Below are positions 19,701-27,465 of a stretch of 64,000 nucleotides of DNA, piece after piece. Source of the DNA: Arthrobacter stackebrandtii. Its GTDB lineage: Bacteria > Actinomycetota > Actinomycetes > Actinomycetales > Micrococcaceae. The number at the start of each line of letters is the position of its first letter. The stretch's first letter is position 1. Location of the stretch: NCBI RefSeq assembly GCF_017876675.1, contig NZ_JAGIOI010000001.1, forward strand, positions 2,976,001 through 3,040,000, in the 5' to 3' direction. The position numbers were made by a program, and so were the translations under genes. A model generated the notes under the pieces. It searched no databases. It had not been told where the DNA came from and saw only the letters and a list, made by a program, of their open reading frames with translations.

Positions 19701-20122
19701 CGACCATCGAGACTGAAGGCAACCGGGAAGGAGACTCATCCACCTGGACGGCAACGTCCGAGGGCCTGACGCAGGATGGCCAGAGTGATCTGACCCTGGA
19801 CTTCGGCTTCGTGCTCATCCCCGAGCCCCTTGCCCCGGTTGAACCGATTGATCCTGTGGAAACGCCGGAGCCGACGGAACCGGCCAACCCGGTCGAGCCC
19901 GTGGATCCGACGGAGCCCGTTGCCCCGACGGGCCCGGTGGATACGGCCAGCCCGGCCGCACCGGCCACGGAAACGGCACCGGCCGCCCCGGCACCTGCTG
20001 AAAAGCTGTCCAACACCGGTTTCAGAAGCATCGCCCTGATGGGCGTAGGCCTGCTGTTGACGCTGGGAGGTGGCGCCGTGGCACTCACTGCCCGACGCCG
20101 TCGCACTTCAGCCAGGCGCTAG
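13781..20122 (+). CDS. Giant cell-wall-anchored surface protein with SdrD-B-like repeats
   Basis: A 2113-residue secreted protein. In order: signal peptide (LALLLALLLASGIGAPAAMA), a DUF11-like domain, then a series of beta-sandwich modules each opening with a TK-S/A-W/F-P type motif (ITKAWGVPS near residue 183, ATKSIAPPS near 365, VTKSWAPG near 701, LTKSFNPAG near 895), DUF11-like domains (about 1100-1490), four SdrD-B-like repeats (1491-2010, each beginning GDYVW-D), a Pro/Glu/Val-rich wall-spanning segment and a sorting signal: LSNTG (2076-2080), hydrophobic helix, RRRR tail. The ATG at 13781 follows GAGG by 7 bases. The likely role is adhesion or surface structure. No sortase gene is in the window. 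Confidence 0.88.
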   Translation: MLMIRRGLALLLALLLASGIGAPAAMAAPDGDIPAPASVGGGMYLEKTVADPKPLKPGDFVTYDLTIGCSSIEVPCVDAKLIDLLPPPLVVSTVTPTGFKQPVEEKYNDDRSQVELTFNEFAPDSPEEKGLIAGSDYHITIVAQLPANASAELGGTSLINEATLTSTTGRVTDPAPAVPVEIDPALKADITKAWGVPSTIAGEETANALTLGGIRNASLVGANALTILEPSGESKPFDQVAFTGFGAHTFPEGADTVTVNWFVGETKHDGVPSAEPTIPADVDLAAITGFEIIYTSSTSTTGDGAKGGIVADGTAGSLVLNTVVRPGATGVVRNETSIVATTPKGDSPVAKAENSFEITAVTFVVNATKSIAPPSVVAQTPGFEGRTENKATVSIGAVNGSNQPLQTMTIKEPSTGTDPFGAGIDFDEFVASGWPANTDSIVVTVDGTEYTLAESDGKIAFPANMPKGEAVKSFTVAFTGNYAPGESVEMKFGVIGETVGDYTNTIEAGGTSAGGTPAATGEASAPLKVVEPSEDLVGGKFFSTAGMYASDNRVEGVTGEKVNATLNTKVKDSSNVHVREIVQTDNFETMMPKWKANKVTIAEIQGASTVKVEYLNAAGTWIVLKENAASQEILDLPEGAKGVQVTYQRTEGTFPKDANVTSVVEFELTQDMAAGDEFSNNLGLNKGENTTAEVVSDKNINLGVTKSWAPGTVVQKPNNKNPESKLTLGANNSSANAVDSLKVSEPAAGTKPFDYVEITSLGVVLGDGATAELARLKLTLADGGTRELSGTEALSPAGVEGIDWANVVGFDFSLVKTGDLLVPRQASFTVNVNTKLRDTVLGTNELVDTALGKLDPAYTIPNTVDATVARDGESKDDRASAELKVITENSVEITPALTKSFNPAGPVPLFPLTPTEVTLAINSGADKADKIMVEDIDPTFWNAFDFVKWTDFASGPGNAKMTYEFFTGGTYKTVDGSLEVTGGEWTKAENLATNMNSLVDAHNGKAPMTAVEGFRITIESGNYEELARNVNTFKFQVKPRYMLRSGEINSSDDGTRNPGETADRTIANTASGKMSRLGKLHEVPDSTADYAFTPGVLGSTVTKTNNALDAKIAAGGEASYTMTVENNGTEPILDPKIVDKLPSDATGPMMGVDPDFAATTVYKLDNAFTSAKPGTTIPTDSELVSATVVDGTDVTFTFPAGTVLYPGEKYTVVLAVKVRSGLPAGSNLVNSMEFSGSNMPEPEKGESPVVVIAGQSYNSMKLVREVPSAGQTAPTGVHNVVNNRECYDFGDGFYRYPCVVETKPGGTAEWQLTVTNTGNVPTNHMEILDVFPWIGDHGVTTSQSGTPRGTKWTPTLLEIKEAELPEGATREIFYLVGDPASCKPVGDFGDGTPWSGCEDNWLSERPANPKDIMGLKAVYDFAPGLALNEGVSLTFSTESATEMPEGASELAPAWNSFGYYANAQVNGKTDHRSQEPIKTGITFRPVEKEKVSVGDYVWIDGNKDGRQDNDEVGIKDVTLVLTGPDGLPVTDVYGNLVHPTMTDKDGKYSFDNLPVLKDNESYTVTIDRTASETVLAPYHPTKAGEGNREGDSSMWVATSEGLTEDGQHHPTLDFGFVLPKVSLGDYVWVDSDRDGVQDEGEKGIKGVVLTVTGPDGNPVVDVFGNPVGPATTDDNGHYTFENLPVLKDGESYTVNIDKEGSKEPLAPYVPTVDTGADRGTNSSTWEATSEGLTEDGQHDPTLDFGFVLPKVSLGDYVWVDSDRDGVQGDSALEPGIPGVVLTITGPDGKPVTDVFGNEVGTATTDDNGHYTFENLQVLKDGQSYTVSIDKEGSKEPLAPYVPTVDTGADRGTNSSTWEATSEGLTEDGQHDPTLDFGFVLPKVSVGDYVWVDSDRDGVQGDSALEPGIPGVVLTITGPDGKPVTDVFGNEVGTATTDDNGHYTFENLQVLKDGESYTVSIDKEGSKEPLAPYIPTIETEGNREGDSSTWTATSEGLTQDGQSDLTLDFGFVLIPEPLAPVEPIDPVETPEPTEPANPVEPVDPTEPVAPTGPVDTASPAAPATETAPAAPAPAEKLSNTGFRSIALMGVGLLLTLGGGAVALTARRRRTSARR
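18251..19819 (+). repeat. Four tandem SdrD-B-like coding repeats
   Basis: Units start at 18251, 18641, 19031 and 19427 with lengths of 390, 390, 396 and about 393 bases. Units 3 and 4 are almost identical at DNA level, and units 2-4 share long identical blocks (for example the segment encoding SKEPLAPYVPTVDTGADRG in units 2 and 3). The acidic GDYVW-D-DRDGVQ start resembles calcium-binding SdrD B domains. Confidence 0.9.
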
Positions 20123-20141
20123 GCCGACAGCCGCCTTAAGA

Positions 20142-20182
20142 CTGTGGCCCTGCCCTTCCCAACGGAAGGTGCAGGGCCACAG
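20142..20182. terminator. Bidirectional terminator between surface-protein gene and luxR-type gene
   Basis: Long hairpin: CTGTGGCCCTGC pairs with GCAGGGCCACAG, extended by CCTTCC/GGAAGG around the loop CAAC with a one-base bulge. Lies between two convergent genes. Confidence 0.85.
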
Positions 20183-20204
20183 CCGTTTAATGGCCTAAAA
20201 GCCG

Positions 20205-22824
20205 TTAGAACAAATGCTCGCGGTGCGCCACCAGCAGTGCTTCCTCGCGGGAGGTGACGCCCAGCTTCTTGTAGAGGGAGCGCAATTGGGACTTCACCGT
20301 GTTGAGGCTGACAAAATGGTTGCGGGCAATCTTCGCGCGGTCACCGGTCACGGACAGGGTCGCCAGGATCAGCTGCTCCCGCGGCGTCAGCGAGATGAGC
20401 GACAACGAGTGCGGCAGCAGCCCGTGCAGCGGTGCGGGCGCCTCAGGCCAGGGCACCCCCCAGCGTGGTGGCGGCGGCAACGATTCGCTGCAGGTCGGTG
20501 TCCGGAAGCATCACCAGCGGCCAGTGGTTCCCCAAGGTAGTGACACTGCTGGAGATGCGCTCGATGTCCGGACGGACAAGCTCTGCCGGCTTCAGGGCAA
20601 GCCGGGCGGCCGTGAGCAGAAGTTGGGCCTCCAGCGACTGCTTGGCCGACGTGTACCTCACCTGGCCGCCCAGCAGCTCCACCACCTCAGCGTGCTGGTG
20701 CATGCCCAGCCTCATCCTGGCGCGGGCCAGAACGCTGGATGTGCCGCTTCTGGGGAGCTTGGCGAGGGCCGCCTGCGCCCCCGTCGCGTTGCCGGCCGCC
20801 ATGAGCAGCTCGGCCTGAACCACGGCAAGCTCCATTGCGTCCACCGGGTTGAGCGAGGGCAGTTCCTTCCGGTGCAGCAGGACCAGGTCCAGCCGTCCGG
20901 TGGCGATGCCCGCCCGCCCGCGCAACAGCTCGATGCGTGCCTCGATGATGCGAAGCTGGCCCCAGAACTCGCTCGTGGACGTCTCCGTCATGACCGGCGC
21001 CAGGCATTTTTCCGCGCTGTCAGGATCCAGCCTGCCCAGCTCGATGAGGGCCTGGGCCATGGCCAGGGGGGTGCGCTGGTAAAGTTCGACGGCGGGCATG
21101 TCCGGCAGCGCTGCCTGAGCCGCGGCAGCGTAGTCCGCAGCCGTGGTGAGGTCGCCGTCGACGGCATAGCGGTAGGCCAGCAGGGACAGGGCGAAGAACA
21201 CCAGTTGCGCGGACTTGGACTGCTCGGTGATGCTGACGCTTTGGTGCAGCACCTTGGTGGCTGCGGCCATGTCGCCGGCAAACAGCAGCGTCAGGCCCCA
21301 CTGGCCCAGTGCCAGTGCTTCAAACCGGGCCAGCTCGTCATGGGCGGCGAGGGGCAGCTCCGCATGCGCCTTCAGGCTCTTGCGTGCGGCCGCCGCTGCC
21401 ATTTTGAATTGGCCAGTCAGGCGCAGGGCAACAGCCTCCGCCAGGCCGGTGGCCAGCCTATCTTCCGCAGGCAGCGACTTGCCCTGCAGCCTGCTGGAGG
21501 CCAGTGCCAGGGTAAAGTACTCCACGGCCTTGAAACGGGTCTGTTTGCGCGGCATGTTCGCCACGCCGGCGGCCAGGCAGAGCACAGGGTGCTTGACGAT
21601 GCTGGCCTGCGGGATTGACATCAGTGTGGCGGTGAACCGGGGCCCGCCGTCAAGCATGGGCTCCAAGCCGGAGCGAATGAGGATGCTTGATGCCAGCCGG
21701 TAGTCCTCATTGGCTACAGCGTAGGCGAAGGCGGGATAGTAGTTGCGACGCTGGAATTCGTAGTCCGCCGCCGCCGACAGCGACTGTTTCCGGGCAGCGC
21801 CAAGTTGCTGCGCAAAAATGGGGGAGAGGGACTTTCGGATGAACTCCCTGTAGCCATGGGTTGCGGAGTATGGCGTAGTGGTGGTCCACAGTAGTCCTGA
21901 CTCGGCCAGTTCGCGGATGGCAGCCGCCGCATCGAGGCCAGGGCACACCGCCTGGGCCAGGGGCAGGTCAAAGTCCAACACTGGCAGCGTGGCGGCCATG
22001 AAGGCGTCGGTTGTCGGCGACAGCCATTGGATCCGGACGGCCGCCAAGTCCCTGCGCAGCACATCGATGACCCGCTGGACCACGTTCTCGACGAGCGGCA
22101 TGTTGGGCGACTGGGGTTCAGTGGACACCATCCGTGCGGTTCGATGCAGGACCGGGGTGCCAAACAGCTGCGCGCTGAGGTCGCTGCTGACATGCTCCAG
22201 CACCGTGCCTGCATGGTATTCGCGGGCTTCACTGTCATCGAAGGCCAGGGCGTCGCGGTCGATGACCTGCACCGCGACGTTGCTGGACAGGTGGAGTGCC
22301 TCGATGGAAAGAGCCGAGCGTGCCACCACAATGATGCGCAGTTCGGGTGCATGCTCCAAAAGGTCCAACAGCCCGGTTTCCACCTCGTGGCGGCTGGCAG
22401 GTTGGATGTGGTGGAAGTTCTCAAGGATCAACGTGAAAGCCGGGGCGCCGTGCACCAGTGCGGCCACCCGCGCCGCCGGACATCCGGGGGCAGGAATGTC
22501 GCGGGCCAGGTTGTTCCCGGCTGCAGGACCTGAGCCGACGTGGATGCGAGCCGCCTGCTCAACTTTGGACCAAAATGCGCGTGCCTTCTGCTGTTCCCCG
22601 CTCAGGTGCAGCCAGAGCAAGCGCTGGTCCGTGGAATTGGACCAGTGCTGCAGGGCAACCGACTTGCCGCAACGCATGGGGCCCCTGAGGACCAGCAGCG
22701 GCGCCTTGGACCTCGCCTCAAGCAGCCCCGTCACACGCCCCCGGTACATGACCAGCGGGTCGGACTGCTCCCTTGGGGTCCGCATGTCAACAAGAGTGTC
22801 ATGGTTGTGTTCGGACAAGTCCAT
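20205..22824 (-). pseudogene. LuxR-family large ATPase regulator (MalT-like), frameshifted at a G6 tract
   Basis: The main frame (20443-22824, 793 residues) has an AAA/STAND ATPase with Walker A GPMRCGKS near residue 50, the FTLILENFHH Walker B-like strand, then helical TPR-like repeats, and stops after ATTLGGALA. The missing C-terminal LuxR helix-turn-helix (LTPREQLILATLS...SLNTVKSQLRSLYKKLGV) lies directly downstream in another frame (20205-20480). The two join if one G is removed from the six-G tract at 20456-20461, giving an 872-residue protein of normal LAL-regulator layout. So this is a fresh pseudogene, a phase-variable gene, or a sequencing error. GGGGAGGAG precedes the chosen ATG by 11 bases. 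It neighbours the giant surface-protein gene, a possible target. Confidence 0.85.
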
Positions 22825-23240
22825 GTAATGCCGCACTCCTCCCCAAAGTAGTGGTTCCGGCATTCCAGCCGTCATTTCAATCGGGCAGTGCACAGCCGTG
22901 GTGGACGGTATCCCGGCGTGGTCTGCCGAGGCTTGCAACAATCGCCACGATTGAAATGGTCCCCAACAAACACATCTAGTCTACCGTCCGGCCGGGATCG
23001 CGGTGATAGGCGGGGTGGGACCGGGGCCGACGGGGCCTTGTGCGGGGGTGCGGCATGGGGGTTAAATGATTGAGTGGTGGGCCGGCTGTTATTCCGATCC
23101 ACCACTCACCCCCAAAGCGTTGTGTGTCCAATGTAGTGGAGTGTTCACACATTCATTATTATTGCATTAGTAATGGAAAAGTACATATTTGTCGTGTGAG
23201 ACGGCAATCACGTGTCCGCCGGCAGCAGTTTTGAGCCCGC
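22825..23240. other. Intergenic region upstream of the luxR-type gene
   Basis: No gene. It holds a hairpin at 23072-23107 (arms GAGTGGTGG/CCACCACTC, 18-base loop), probably the terminator of the membrane-protein gene to its right, and an AT-rich patch at about 23140-23205 that contrasts with the surrounding high-GC sequence and is a likely promoter region for the minus-strand regulator. Confidence 0.45.
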
Positions 23241-23948
23241 TCAGACGGCCGCTTTCCTTCGCTTGGTGCCCTTCAGATAGGACAGCCAGACCAGTGCAAG
23301 TCCCACCGCCACGAACAGCACGGCACTGAAAGAGATCCCCCGAAGCAGGGCGTCGTTGGTGTCCGGAAGCACTTGCAATGGCACCGTGGCCAGGACAAGG
23401 ACGAAGCCGATGCACATCAAAAATGCAGAGGCCCTGTCCAAGAGCAGGTGCCGCGCAAATGTGGCCCTTGCCGTGGGGACCACCACGCAGGCAGCGGCGT
23501 AGGCCATGTAGGCCATGCCAAATCCGGAGTATGCGGTGAGCGCCGGTTCGCCGGGCAGCGCCGACAGCCCCGTGGAGGAAGGGGCCTTGGTGGAGAAGAA
23601 ATAGCTGACCCAGATGCCCAGGGAACAAATCACCAGTACGGCGATGCCCACGGGTCCCCGGACCATTGCCCATGCGAGCGGCGAGTTGTAGGCTGCCGCC
23701 ACCTTGGCGGCCAACAGGAAAAAGACGGCAAAGAGGCTCAGCCTCAACAGCACGTTGGCGAGATTGATCCCGCCCAGCACGGCATCGATAGGCATGTAGA
23801 TTGCGTGGATGCTCAGCCCCACGCTCAGGGAGGCCATGGCAAAAATCCAAAACAGGCTCCGGTTCCGCCCCTTGAGCATGGAGGGGAACCGGATGGCCGT
23901 GCAGGCCAGGCAGGCAAAGAGGGCAGCGAGCTGCAGAACTGTCGTCAT
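23241..23948 (-). CDS. Multi-spanning membrane protein of unknown function
   Basis: A 235-residue protein with about seven hydrophobic segments and a basic C-terminal end (KGTKRRKAAV). No catalytic motif was recognised. Its ATG overlaps the stop of the upstream HTH gene (ATGA), so the two are translationally coupled. The layout of an HTH protein followed by a seven-helix membrane protein recalls actinobacterial pairs of the MAB_1171c type, but the resemblance is in architecture only and the family is not confirmed. Confidence 0.65.
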   Translation of the reverse strand: MTTVLQLAALFACLACTAIRFPSMLKGRNRSLFWIFAMASLSVGLSIHAIYMPIDAVLGGINLANVLLRLSLFAVFFLLAAKVAAAYNSPLAWAMVRGPVGIAVLVICSLGIWVSYFFSTKAPSSTGLSALPGEPALTAYSGFGMAYMAYAAACVVVPTARATFARHLLLDRASAFLMCIGFVLVLATVPLQVLPDTNDALLRGISFSAVLFVAVGLALVWLSYLKGTKRRKAAV

Positions 23949-24679
23949 CCCAGGTTCTCCCAAATGTTCTGGACCGCCGCGGCGTCATCTTCAGAGCGGC
24001 GCAGCACGCGCCCCAATACGTCAAGCCTGTGGGATGCAAGCAGCACCAGCTCGCTGTCGGCCACCTGGTGCAGCGCCAGCTCCCGGGCGTCGGGGGCCCA
24101 TCCGGCCTCGGCCGGCGACAGAAATCCGGTGGCCACCAGTCCGTTGGTCAGTCCCACCCCCGCAATGCGGGCGCTTTCAATGGCCAGCTCGGCGTTGAGG
24201 CGGTTGGCGGTGATCTGTGCCGAAAGGTTTTGTGGGGCGATGGATGCCTGGCGGGCAACTTTTTGCCGCAGCTCCGAGGTGTCAACGGCGTCGAGCCATG
24301 CGCGGACCGAGGAACGGTGGTGCGGGCCCGACAATGCAAAGGTGCCCGGGGCGGCGTCGTTCTCCGCAGCGGCCTGCCTGTGGAGGATCTCCTGCAGCAG
24401 GTCGGTGTCCGAGATTTGGCTGAGGGCTTCGGCCTGGGTGGGTGCCGTGATGCCGGAGGCCAGGTCCTGGAAGGCGGGGAAGGCGGCCAGCGACGTGACC
24501 ACGGGAAGTTCCAGGGAACGGCTGACGGCCGCAATCGTGGCCAGGGAAACGCGCCCGCGCACCAGCTGCTGCGCCAGCGTGGAGCGCTTAATGCCGGCGG
24601 CGCGGCACACGGCGGCATGGCTCATGGAGCCTGCCACCGAGGAAAGCCAATGTTGGAAACTTTTTGCCGAGACGCTCAC
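23945..24679 (-). CDS. Helix-turn-helix (XRE-like) regulator
   Basis: A 244-residue protein. The N-terminal part (about residues 8-60) reads as a lambda-repressor-like HTH: SHAAVCRAAGIKRSTLAQQL then RVSLATIAAVSRSLELP. The rest is mainly helical with no recognised domain (Ala-rich, ALSQISDTDLLQEILHRQ, ARIAGVGLTNGLVATGFL). It is the first gene of a two-gene unit with the membrane protein. A role in sensing through the membrane partner is inference. Confidence 0.6.
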   Translation of the reverse strand: MSVSAKSFQHWLSSVAGSMSHAAVCRAAGIKRSTLAQQLVRGRVSLATIAAVSRSLELPVVTSLAAFPAFQDLASGITAPTQAEALSQISDTDLLQEILHRQAAAENDAAPGTFALSGPHHRSSVRAWLDAVDTSELRQKVARQASIAPQNLSAQITANRLNAELAIESARIAGVGLTNGLVATGFLSPAEAGWAPDARELALHQVADSELVLLASHRLDVLGRVLRRSEDDAAAVQNIWENLG

Positions 24680-24760
24680 GGGGTGAATGCTACTTGAAAA
24701 GCCGGCTCCGTGCCGCTCGGCAGGTGTGCCGCCGTGCCGGGTGCCCCTGTTGCCAGGCCA

Positions 24761-25165
24761 TCAGTCCCGGGAGTCGACGATCCCCCGAAAACGGCTTCCG
24801 ACGCCGTCGAACTGGCTGCGGCGCAAGCCCGGTGCAGGGTCGGGCAGTTCGCTGTTGTCGTGGAAGTCGCAGATGACGTAGCTGAACTCCGGCCACCATT
24901 TCTTGGGCCGGGCGACCTCCAGAAAGTCGCACAGGTAGCAGCGCAGCTCTACCCAGACGGGGCGCTTGCCAGTGGCGTTGGCCCGGGACTGTGCAAGCCA
25001 GGCCGGGGGATTGGCGTCGATGGCGGCCACTTCGGCGGCGCTGAGCCGGGAGGGGATGCCGTTGCGGGCGGCCATCTCCGGGGGGATGTTCAGTGCCTGG
25101 GCCACTTGCCGCCGGTTCAGCGACTTGCGGTTCAGAGATTCACGGGGGGAAGGGTTGTTTTCCAT
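24761..25165 (-). CDS. Hypothetical protein with an N-terminal HTH-like segment
   Basis: A 134-residue protein of unknown function. Residues 15-60 (LNRRQVAQALNIPPEMAARNG ... SAAEVAAIDANPPAWLAQSR) look like a small DNA-binding-type fold seen in some actinobacterial DUF proteins. The rest includes WVELRCYLCDFLEVARPKKWWPEF with two Cys and many aromatics. It lies 81 bases downstream of the next minus-strand gene start region and diverges from the DUF4193 gene. Confidence 0.5.
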   Translation of the reverse strand: MENNPSPRESLNRKSLNRRQVAQALNIPPEMAARNGIPSRLSAAEVAAIDANPPAWLAQSRANATGKRPVWVELRCYLCDFLEVARPKKWWPEFSYVICDFHDNSELPDPAPGLRRSQFDGVGSRFRGIVDSRD

Positions 25166-25455
25166 GTTCTACCAAGGATAGGTGGCCCTGCCGGGACTGG
25201 CGATTTCTGGCCGCCCGAATGTGTCACGGGAACGTCCGCGGCGGCGTGTTTCACGGGTGAGAATGGCCACATTGGGTGCGCATTCGTTGGGAATTTTCGG
25301 CGAGTTTGCCGTGTTTGCACCAAATACCACGGCCATACCCTATGCTGTGGGAAAACAACAGGGAATTCAGGGCGCATTATCAGCTTTCAGGGGCTAGTAT
25401 GGGGCGCTGAAAGACCCAGCCCATATCACGAGCAGTTCAGGAGTTTGAAAACCGC

Positions 25456-25755
25456 ATGGCAACGGATTACGACGCACCACGCAACAAGGATGAAGACCAC
25501 GAGACAGAGTCGCTGCAGGCGCTCCAGGTGCAGCGTGGCGGTGCCCAGACGGCACACATTGACGTCGAAGACTCAGACACGGCCGAAGGCACGGACCTTC
25601 CCGGTGCCGATCTCTCCAACGAGGAACTGATCATCCAGGTCATTCCCGCACAGGACGACGAGTTCACCTGTGCCTCTTGCTTCCTGGTCCGCCACCGCAG
25701 CCAGGTGGCCCGCGAGAAGAACGGTTTGTTCTACTGCAAGGACTGTGAAGGCTAA
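25456..25755 (+). CDS. DUF4193 family zinc-ribbon-like protein
   Basis: A 99-residue acidic protein with a C-terminal Cys4 cluster (CASC...CKDC, about residues 75-98) expected to bind zinc. This family is widespread and strongly conserved in Actinobacteria; its function is not established. AGGAG lies 12 bases before the ATG, and a candidate -10 TAGTAT sits at 25395-25400. The acyl-CoA synthetase begins 6 bases after the stop, so the genes are cotranscribed. Confidence 0.85.
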   Translation: MATDYDAPRNKDEDHETESLQALQVQRGGAQTAHIDVEDSDTAEGTDLPGADLSNEELIIQVIPAQDDEFTCASCFLVRHRSQVAREKNGLFYCKDCEG

Positions 25756-25761
25756 ACACCA

Positions 25762-27465
25762 ATGGAGCTCTCGGGTGCACGCGTGCAGGAACTTTTGGAC
25801 ATGTTCGCGGCGCCTGGCGCCAATGCTGCTGAACTTCTGTGTGACCGGCACCCGTCCGGCCGCACAGCCTTCACGGTCATTGGCGCGGACCTGGACTTTG
25901 TTGATATCAGCTACGGCGAGCTGCGGGAGAAATCCACGCAGTTCGCCGCTGCTTTAACTGCCCTCGGCGTGCGCCGCGGCGACCACGTTGCCACGCTCAT
26001 GGGCAAGTCAGCCGAACTCGTCATCGCCCTGCTGGGCATCTGGCGCATCGGCGCCGTGGATGTGCCCCTCTTTACCGCCTTCGCCCACGATGCCATCGCC
26101 TTCCGGTTGCAGGCCAGCGGTGCGCGGCTGGTGGTGTGCGACGCCGACCAGCGCCGCAAGCTGGTCCCGCCGGGCGAGATCCCCACCGACGCCTCGCTGC
26201 CTGTCATTGTGGCCCGCGGCGAGGCCTTTGGCTACGACCACTCCTTTGCCGAGCTGATGGCGGGGACGTCCGCCGTCTTTTCCTCCGGTTCTCCCGAGAC
26301 GGCCGGTTCCCCGGATTCTTCCGGGATGTCCGACGGCGGAACGGTCGCCGTGGGCGGCGACGGCACCCTCGTGCAGCTGTTCACCTCCGGGACCACCGGC
26401 ACCCCCAAGGGTGTGCCGATCCCGCTGCGGGCCGTGGCTTCCTTTGTGGGCTACCACCGCTTTGGCCTGGATGTGCGGGATGACGATGTTTTTTGGAACA
26501 TGGCCGATCCCGGCTGGGCCTACGGGCTGTACTTTGCCCTGCTGGCGCCCATGGCCGCGGGGAACCGCTCATTGTTGCTGTCGGCGGGCTTCAGCGCCGA
26601 ATTGACGTGGGCCGTCATGGAGAAGTTCGCCGTCACCAACTTTGCCGCGGCCCCCACCGTCTACCGCTCGCTGCGGGCAGGCTCCGCCGCTGGTGACGGC
26701 CATGTGCTGCGCCGCGCATCAAGTGCCGGCGAGCCGCTGACGCCCGACGTCATCGCCTGGGGCCGGGAGGCCTTCGGCCTGGAAGTCCATGACCACTACG
26801 GACAGACCGAGCTGGGCATGGTGGCCGGCAATGCGTGGGCAGGCGGCCTGGCCGAACCGCTGCGGCCCGGATCCATGGGCCGGCCGCTGCCGGGATGGGG
26901 CGTGGATGTCCTCGCCGCTGACTCCGATGTTCCCGCCCCGGATGGTGAACCCGGGCGCATTGCCGTCAACGTTCCGCAAAGCCCCTTCATGTGGTTTGGC
27001 GCCTACGTGGACGCCCCCGAAAAAACTGCCGAACGCTACAGTGCCGACGGCTCCTGGTATATCACCGGGGATTCCGGGCGCCGCGACGGAGACGGCTACA
27101 TCTACTTTTCCTCCCGTGACGATGACGTCATCATCATGGCCGGCTACCGGATCGGGCCCTTTGATGTTGAGTCTGTCCTGGTGACGCATCCGGTGGTTTC
27201 CGAGGCCGCAGTCATCGGCACCCCGGATGACATCCGGGGCGAAGTCCTTGAGGCCTTTGTGGTGCTCCGGGACTCCGCGGCCGGCTCCCCTGAACTGGCA
27301 GCCGAACTGCAGCGCCTGGTGAAGGACAAGTTCGCCGCCCATGCCTATCCGCGGCGGATCCACTTTGTCCCCGAGCTGCCAAAGACGCCAAGCGGCAAGG
27401 TGCAGAGGTACATCCTGCGTGCAGGGCGGACCACGCCCGCGGACAAGCCGGGAGCGCCGGATTAG
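25762..27465 (+). CDS. AMP-forming acyl-CoA synthetase
   Basis: A 567-residue member of the ANL superfamily, which activates a carboxylic acid through an acyl-adenylate to the CoA thioester. Visible motifs are the P-loop FTSGTTGTPKG (near residue 209), YGQTELG (A5, near 346), YITGDSGRRDGDGY (A7/A8 region, near 433) and the catalytic C-terminal Lys in TPSGKVQRY (near 543). The sequence is closest in style to acetyl/medium-chain acyl-CoA synthetases; the substrate cannot be set from sequence alone. Its 3' end overlaps the convergent DUF3592 gene by four bases. Confidence 0.88.
   Translation: MELSGARVQELLDMFAAPGANAAELLCDRHPSGRTAFTVIGADLDFVDISYGELREKSTQFAAALTALGVRRGDHVATLMGKSAELVIALLGIWRIGAVDVPLFTAFAHDAIAFRLQASGARLVVCDADQRRKLVPPGEIPTDASLPVIVARGEAFGYDHSFAELMAGTSAVFSSGSPETAGSPDSSGMSDGGTVAVGGDGTLVQLFTSGTTGTPKGVPIPLRAVASFVGYHRFGLDVRDDDVFWNMADPGWAYGLYFALLAPMAAGNRSLLLSAGFSAELTWAVMEKFAVTNFAAAPTVYRSLRAGSAAGDGHVLRRASSAGEPLTPDVIAWGREAFGLEVHDHYGQTELGMVAGNAWAGGLAEPLRPGSMGRPLPGWGVDVLAADSDVPAPDGEPGRIAVNVPQSPFMWFGAYVDAPEKTAERYSADGSWYITGDSGRRDGDGYIYFSSRDDDVIIMAGYRIGPFDVESVLVTHPVVSEAAVIGTPDDIRGEVLEAFVVLRDSAAGSPELAAELQRLVKDKFAAHAYPRRIHFVPELPKTPSGKVQRYILRAGRTTPADKPGAPD

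Noticed and set aside
20299-21618. Long plus-strand frame opposite the LuxR-type gene
   Set aside because: Composition (Gly/Gln/Arg/His-rich) and the clear ATPase/TPR pattern on the other strand show it to be a shadow.
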